Shown here in pieces: positions 55,785 through 64,000 of a DNA stretch of 64,000 nucleotides. The notes under the pieces were generated by a model. It saw only the letters and a program-made list of their open reading frames with translations, ran no database searches and was not told where the DNA came from. The stretch's first letter is position 1. The number at the start of each line of letters is the position of its first letter. This DNA comes from Nocardioides sp. LHD-245 (lineage in GTDB: Bacteria; Actinomycetota; Actinomycetes; Propionibacteriales; Nocardioidaceae): contig NZ_JAVFWN010000002.1 of assembly GCF_030929495.1 (NCBI RefSeq), positions 186,001-250,000 on the forward strand. Direction: 5' to 3'. Position numbers and translations under genes: made by a program.

Positions 55785-56453
55785 ATGTCGCAGGACGAGA
55801 TCCCCGGCCGGATGGGCGGCTCCGCCGAGCGCCCCGCCCGGTTCTTCGCCGACGCCGAGGAGTTCGGCGCCTGGCTGGCCGCCCATCACGACACCGAGAC
55901 CGAGCTGTGGATGGGCCTCTACAAGAAGCACGTTCCCGACCGTGGTCTCACCTGGGCGCAGGCGGTCCCCGAGGCGCTGTGCTGGGGCTGGATCGACTCC
56001 GTCGCCCAGCGCATCGACGAGGACGCCACCCGCCAGCGCTGGACGCCGCGCCGCCGGACGAGCATCTGGAGCAAGGTCAACATCGACCTCGTCGACAAGC
56101 TGCGGGCCGAGGGCCGGATGCAGCCGTCCGGGCTGGCGATCTGGGAGCAGCGGCGCCGCGACGTGGCGCCCTACACGCACGAGGCCGACCCCGCGATGGT
56201 GCTGCCACCGGCCTACGCCGCCCAGCTCGTCGCCTCCCCCGCGGCCACCGCCTTCTGGGAGGCCGCCACCAACACCTATCGCCGGATCTGCACCAACTGG
56301 GTGATCACCGCCAAGCAGGAGGCGACCCGCGACCGCCGGATGGCCCAGCTGGTCGAGGAGTCCGCCGCCGGCCGGCTCATCCCGAGCCAGCGCTACGGCG
56401 AGATCCCGAAGTGGGTGGAGCGGGCGGCCGAGGCGGCGCGGACTGCGGGCTGA
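55785..56453 (+). CDS. YdeI/OmpD-associated family protein
   Basis: Cytoplasmic protein of 222 residues of the YdeI family (Bacteriocin-protection, YdeI/OmpD-associated). RFFADAEEFGAWLAAHHDTETELWMGLYKK, AVPEALCWGWIDSVAQRID and RTSIWSKVNIDLVDKL are the family blocks. Homologues are linked to tolerance of cationic antimicrobial peptides in enterobacteria, but the biochemical role is unclear. GGGAGG precedes the ATG. Its last 77 bp overlap, on the opposite strand, the end of the double-MerR gene. Confidence 0.85.
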   Translation: MSQDEIPGRMGGSAERPARFFADAEEFGAWLAAHHDTETELWMGLYKKHVPDRGLTWAQAVPEALCWGWIDSVAQRIDEDATRQRWTPRRRTSIWSKVNIDLVDKLRAEGRMQPSGLAIWEQRRRDVAPYTHEADPAMVLPPAYAAQLVASPAATAFWEAATNTYRRICTNWVITAKQEATRDRRMAQLVEESAAGRLIPSQRYGEIPKWVERAAEAARTAG

Positions 56454-57153
56454 CGATCGCGGCGAGGACCGCGCCGGCCCGCAGCAACGCCAGCACCCGG
56501 TGGGCGATGGCGGCCACCCGGGCGTCCAGTGCCTCGAGCGAGCGCGCGGTGTCGCCGAGCTCGCGGACCGCGCCCAGCGCGTCCCGCACCTCAGGGATCC
56601 GATAGCCGGCCGCGCGCAGGGCGACCACGATCCGGGCCTCGCGGACAGCGGCCACGGGATAACGCCGGGCGGTGCCGGAGCGGGTGGCGATCCGCTCCGG
56701 AGCGACGAGCCCCTCCTGCTCCCAGAATCGGAGGGTCGAGGCACGCACGCCGAGCGCCTCCGACAACTCGGTGATCGTCATCGTGTCGGCCTCGTCAGCA
56801 GGTGCATCAGTGTCGGCCTCGCCGCTCACCGCGATGAGAGCCGCGCGGGCGGCGAGTGCCTGCTCCCGCTCGAGAACGAGCCTGGCGTGAAGCGCGCCGA
56901 CCAGCGCCGTCGCATCCTCGACACTGAGCGCGCGCAGGTCGCGCAGCACCCGCCGCGCGACGACCGGCCCGACGGCCAGGGCGAGGTCGCGGTAGGCGCC
57001 GAGGTCGCGCACGTGGACCGTGGAGAACCGTCGGTATCCGGCCGGCGTCCGCTCGGCCGCCGGAATCACGCCGAGCGCCTCCAGATTGCGCACCTGCTGG
57101 GCCGAGTAGCCGCTCGCTCGGGCGATGTCTGCGGTCGAACCCTCCACTAGCAC
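56377..57153 (-). CDS. regulator with two MerR-type helix-turn-helix domains
   Basis: Protein of 258 residues with two MerR DNA-binding domains. The first (about 4-70) has STADIARASGYSAQQVRNLE, ALGVIPAAERTPAGYRRFS and a helical segment. The second (about 130-200) has TMTITELSEALGVRASTLRF, WEQEGLVAPERIA and AGYRIPEVRDAL. A tandem MerR in one chain is unusual: normal MerR regulators carry one domain and dimerise. There are no metal-binding cysteines. The GTG at 57153 has GGAG 4 nt upstream; GTG 57147 is the alternative. It is divergent from DUF6194 by 20 nt, and its 3' end overlaps the YdeI-like gene. Confidence 0.85.
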   Translation of the reverse strand: MLVEGSTADIARASGYSAQQVRNLEALGVIPAAERTPAGYRRFSTVHVRDLGAYRDLALAVGPVVARRVLRDLRALSVEDATALVGALHARLVLEREQALAARAALIAVSGEADTDAPADEADTMTITELSEALGVRASTLRFWEQEGLVAPERIATRSGTARRYPVAAVREARIVVALRAAGYRIPEVRDALGAVRELGDTARSLEALDARVAAIAHRVLALLRAGAVLAAIVSPQSAPPRPPAPPTSGSRRSAGSG

Positions 57154-57173
57154 TTCAACTCCACACTCGAACC

Positions 57174-57662
57174 ATGACGACAGCCACCAGTATGGAGCAG
57201 ATCCTCGACGTGCTCCGTTCCTTGCCGGACGTCCTGGAGCTCGCCCCGACCACCGGGAGTGAGTTCCCCGAGATCGCCTGGGGCGACCACTTCTTCTACG
57301 TCGCGCCTGACGGTGAGGTGCCCCGCACCGAGCAGCCGTTCGCGACCATCGTGACCAAGGACTACCCCGACGACGCCACCAGTCGCCTGGACCCACCCGG
57401 CCGCTGGCGGCTCAACATCCACGTCGGGAAGGCCCGGTTCGCGGACCTGCTCGGGGACGGGCCGGGAGCCTGGACCGGTGCGGACGATCCCGCCGCCGCC
57501 GACACCCTGCTCCCCCACCCCGTCTACCGGGCCCAGGGCTGGGTCGCGATCATCGCTCCCGGACCGGCGACCCTGGTGCCGGCGCTGGTCCTGCTCCGCG
57601 AGGCACACGCTGCCGCTCGGCGGCGCCGGGCTCGACGTACGCCGACTCCCCCGGCACCATGA
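57174..57662 (+). CDS. DUF6194 family protein
   Basis: Protein of 162 residues of the DUF6194 family. MEQILDVLRSLPDVLELAPTTGSEFPEIAWGDHFFYVAPDGEVP is split here by the normal family opening, and PFATIVTKDYP, RWRLNIHVGK and LLPHPVYRAQGWVAIIAPG are the later blocks. It resembles MmcQ/YjbR-like small folds but has no known activity. The divergent MerR gene starts 20 nt away, so this gene is its likely target. CACACT 6 nt before the ATG may be the -10 box; an ATG six codons later (MEQIL) is a possible shorter start. Confidence 0.8.
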   Translation: MTTATSMEQILDVLRSLPDVLELAPTTGSEFPEIAWGDHFFYVAPDGEVPRTEQPFATIVTKDYPDDATSRLDPPGRWRLNIHVGKARFADLLGDGPGAWTGADDPAAADTLLPHPVYRAQGWVAIIAPGPATLVPALVLLREAHAAARRRRARRTPTPPAP

Positions 57663-57734
57663 CCTGCCCGGCCGGGTCCGGACATGCCTCAACCCCCGCA
57701 GGCTCATGCTCCTACGGGGTCCGGGGCGGGGTGG

Positions 57735-59051
57735 CTACTCGTCGGGTGGCGAGGTGGTCCGGATGGGGTGGGTGCCGCGGTGATCGACCCGGAACCGGTG
57801 GCCGGTCGGGCTGGTCCACACATAGGTCGCTGGTGCCGGGGTGTCGTAGCGCCAGGTCGAGTGGGTCTTCGCGCGATGGTGCCGCCGGCATAGCGCGACC
57901 TCGTTGCACGGACACGTCGGCCCGCCCTCGCCGTAGGGGCGGGCATGGTCGACGTCGCAACGGGTGGCCGGGCGGGTGCAGTGCGGGAACCGACAGGTCT
58001 GGTCCCGCAAGATCACCCGGGCGCGGTGCCGGTCGGGGATCTCATAGGAGCCGACGGGGACATGGTCGGCCAGATCGATCACCGGCCGCACGATCACGGT
58101 CGTGTCCTTGGTCCGCAGCCACTCACGGATCTGCGCCGAGGAGATCGGGCAGCGGCCCTCCTCCCACCGGCCGACGGGGTTCCCGAACGGGTTGTCCCCG
58201 GTGATCGTGGTGCCGGTGATGGTGGTGTCGGTGACGTGCACGTTCAGCACGACCTTGCGGCCCGGGCTGGTGGCGACCTCTCCGGTGTCGGGGTCGGGGA
58301 TCAACAGATCCAGGGCGAGGTCGTCGCGGGCCAGCTCGGCAGCAGCCTTCGACCGTCGCACATCCAGAGCACTGTCGTCACCCAGCCTGCCCAGGACCTC
58401 GGCTCGGCGGGCGACCGCGAGGTCGAGGTCGTGACCGTCGGCGGCATCCAGGAGCCCGTCGAGGTGGACCAGACCGTGCTCATCGACGGCGCCGACATCG
58501 AACCGGCGCTGGTCGGCGGCCCTCTGTCGCTCGGCCTCGGCGCGTTCGGGGTCGAACCGGAGCACCGCCTCGGCAACGAGTCGCTCGAGCTGGGCCCACC
58601 CGACCCCCGAGGCATCCCAGAGCTGCCGGTCCACGAACCCCGCCGCCTCAGCCGACAGACTCCGGGTGAGGTCGGCGATCCGCTCGGCCCGCCACGGCGC
58701 CAACCGACCCGCGGTGACGGCGGCGTAGACGTTCGGGAGCCGCCACGCGCACTCGATGACCCGCCCGACATACGCCTTCCCACCATCCGGAGACCGGCCC
58801 AGCACCGCGACCAGCTCCATCAACCCGAACTCCGACACCAACGGCGCACCCGGCCCGGCGATCGGGACCCCGGTATCGAGATAGCCCTCGGTGATCGTCG
58901 CGACCCCCTCAGGACCGGCGATCACGTGGTCGCTCGCCCACTCGACGATGCCGGCCCACTCCTCCACGAGGAGCCGGTCGCGGGCCTCGATCCCAGCACC
59001 CAGCCGCGACAGCAGCGAGGCTGTCGAACGGGGTCGGGTTCCGAGATCCAT
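57735..59051 (-). CDS. DUF222 domain HNH endonuclease
   Basis: Protein of 438 residues with an N-terminal DUF222 region (about 30-330) and a C-terminal HNH domain (about 355-410): CRFPHCTRPATRCDVDHARP, then CPCNEVALCRRHHRAKTH, giving the paired cysteines and the His-Asn-His core. This is the 13E12-repeat family, present in many near-identical copies in some actinobacterial genomes and suspected to be mobile or selfish. The ATG at 59051 follows GGGAGG with 8-nt spacing. I see no terminal repeats or target duplication around it. Confidence 0.9.
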   Translation of the reverse strand: MDLGTRPRSTASLLSRLGAGIEARDRLLVEEWAGIVEWASDHVIAGPEGVATITEGYLDTGVPIAGPGAPLVSEFGLMELVAVLGRSPDGGKAYVGRVIECAWRLPNVYAAVTAGRLAPWRAERIADLTRSLSAEAAGFVDRQLWDASGVGWAQLERLVAEAVLRFDPERAEAERQRAADQRRFDVGAVDEHGLVHLDGLLDAADGHDLDLAVARRAEVLGRLGDDSALDVRRSKAAAELARDDLALDLLIPDPDTGEVATSPGRKVVLNVHVTDTTITGTTITGDNPFGNPVGRWEEGRCPISSAQIREWLRTKDTTVIVRPVIDLADHVPVGSYEIPDRHRARVILRDQTCRFPHCTRPATRCDVDHARPYGEGGPTCPCNEVALCRRHHRAKTHSTWRYDTPAPATYVWTSPTGHRFRVDHRGTHPIRTTSPPDE

Positions 59052-59254
59052 GACCGGATCCTCCCACCCACCCACGACACCTCAAAGCGTCGCAAACCCG
59101 CCTGTGGACAAGAGAAACCCCGATCCGGGGGTGCGGACAATCGACGTCACGTTCAGCGACACAAGCGCCCCAACCGCCCAACCCGCGAACCGCAACCCGA
59201 CCGCCGAACCCAGCCACCTCCCCACCGTCCTCGTCGCTGCTTTCGGAACGCAAC

Positions 59255-59268
59255 CGGCTACGCAGCCG
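59255..59268. terminator. weak hairpin downstream of thiC
   Basis: CGGCT-ACGC-AGCCG can form a short stem 26 nt beyond the thiC stop, in the 242-nt gap to the HNH gene start. CTTTCGGA is directly repeated on both sides of it. Apart from this and the HNH ribosome site, I see nothing in the gap (59052-59293). Confidence 0.35.
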
Positions 59269-59293
59269 CAGCTTTCGGACAACTACGGCACCC

Positions 59294-62219
<2,926 letters not shown>

Positions 62220-62223
62220 TCGC

Positions 62224-62245
62224 TCTGTGGGCTCCAGCCCACAGA
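62224..62245 (-). promoter_or_regulatory. hairpin at the thiE translation start
   Basis: TCTGTGGGCT and its exact complement, separated by 2 nt, form a 10-bp stem 4 nt upstream of the thiE ATG. On mRNA the GGAG-like sequence lies at the loop, so the structure may hinder or pace thiE translation. It fills the 53-nt gap between thiG and thiE. Confidence 0.55.
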
Positions 62246-62272
62246 ACGCATGACGCAACGCACGGGGGACGC

Positions 62273-64000
<1,728 letters not shown>

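Noticed and set aside
59082..59282. Small minus-strand gene of 66 codons between the HNH gene and thiC
   Set aside because: No ribosome site, no recognisable family, and it spans the HNH promoter region and the hairpin.

Overview
The window is a 64 kb chromosomal segment of a very high-GC actinobacterium, most likely a Nocardioides-like member of the Nocardioidaceae. The evidence is the codon bias, the many GTG and TTG starts, the start/stop-overlapped operons, the frequent -10 boxes (TANNNT) placed 6-8 nt before start codons, and actinobacterial families such as DUF4245, DUF5302, DUF222-HNH, a mycothiol-type MDMPI protein and an LpqY-SugABC-like importer. The genus is inferred, not proven. 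I see no rRNA, tRNA, CRISPR array, prophage or intact insertion sequence.

Layout. 1-6.8 kb: cell-wall and cofactor housekeeping on the minus strand (glmS, acpS, nnr, alr, start of an alpha/beta hydrolase), then coaA on plus. 6.83-7.04 kb: a palindromic repeat element. 7.05-13.0 kb: two ABC export pairs preceded by a NarL-type response regulator and its histidine kinase, the kinase lying directly behind glmM. 13-15.8 kb: glmM, rpsI and rplM with a promoter and a roughly 200-nt leader. 15.8-18.7 kb: BASS transporter, citrate synthase, HAD hydrolase. 18.7-24.5 kb: Uma2 nuclease, M1 aminopeptidase and a large Pls/PosA-type amino-acid homopolymer synthetase. 24.6-29.7 kb: acyl-CoA ligase, HtrA-like protease, DUF5302, ABC-F ATPase. 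29.7-33.8 kb: PadR-controlled MacB/FtsX-type exporter. 33.8-39.1 kb: MDMPI protein, SIMPL protein, methyltransferase, truA, PfkB kinase, xseAB. 39.2-41.4 kb: MazF-type toxin-antitoxin pair, an internally duplicated membrane protein, DUF4245. 41.5-44.6 kb: molybdate regulator and modABC. 44.6-49 kb: glpX, a 32-bp tandem repeat, TetR/DUF981 pair, two alpha/beta hydrolases. 49-54.7 kb: trehalose-type ABC importer and a kinase-like DUF4032 protein. 54.7-59.1 kb: asparaginase, YdeI-like protein, a double-MerR regulator, DUF6194, DUF222-HNH endonuclease. 59.3-64 kb: thiamine operon thiO-S-G-E-D-C, whose 5' end lies outside the window.

Working together. The most distinctive unit is the synthetase and M1 peptidase pair at 19.3-24.5 kb. 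It has the domain plan of epsilon-poly-lysine synthetase, a hand-read specificity code that looks lysine-like, and an aminopeptidase gene 11 nt downstream, so it could make and trim a cationic homopolymer. The remaining accessory genes are mostly small regulator-target pairs with visible operators: PadR/exporter, TetR/DUF981, HTH-TOBE/modABC and MerR/DUF6194.
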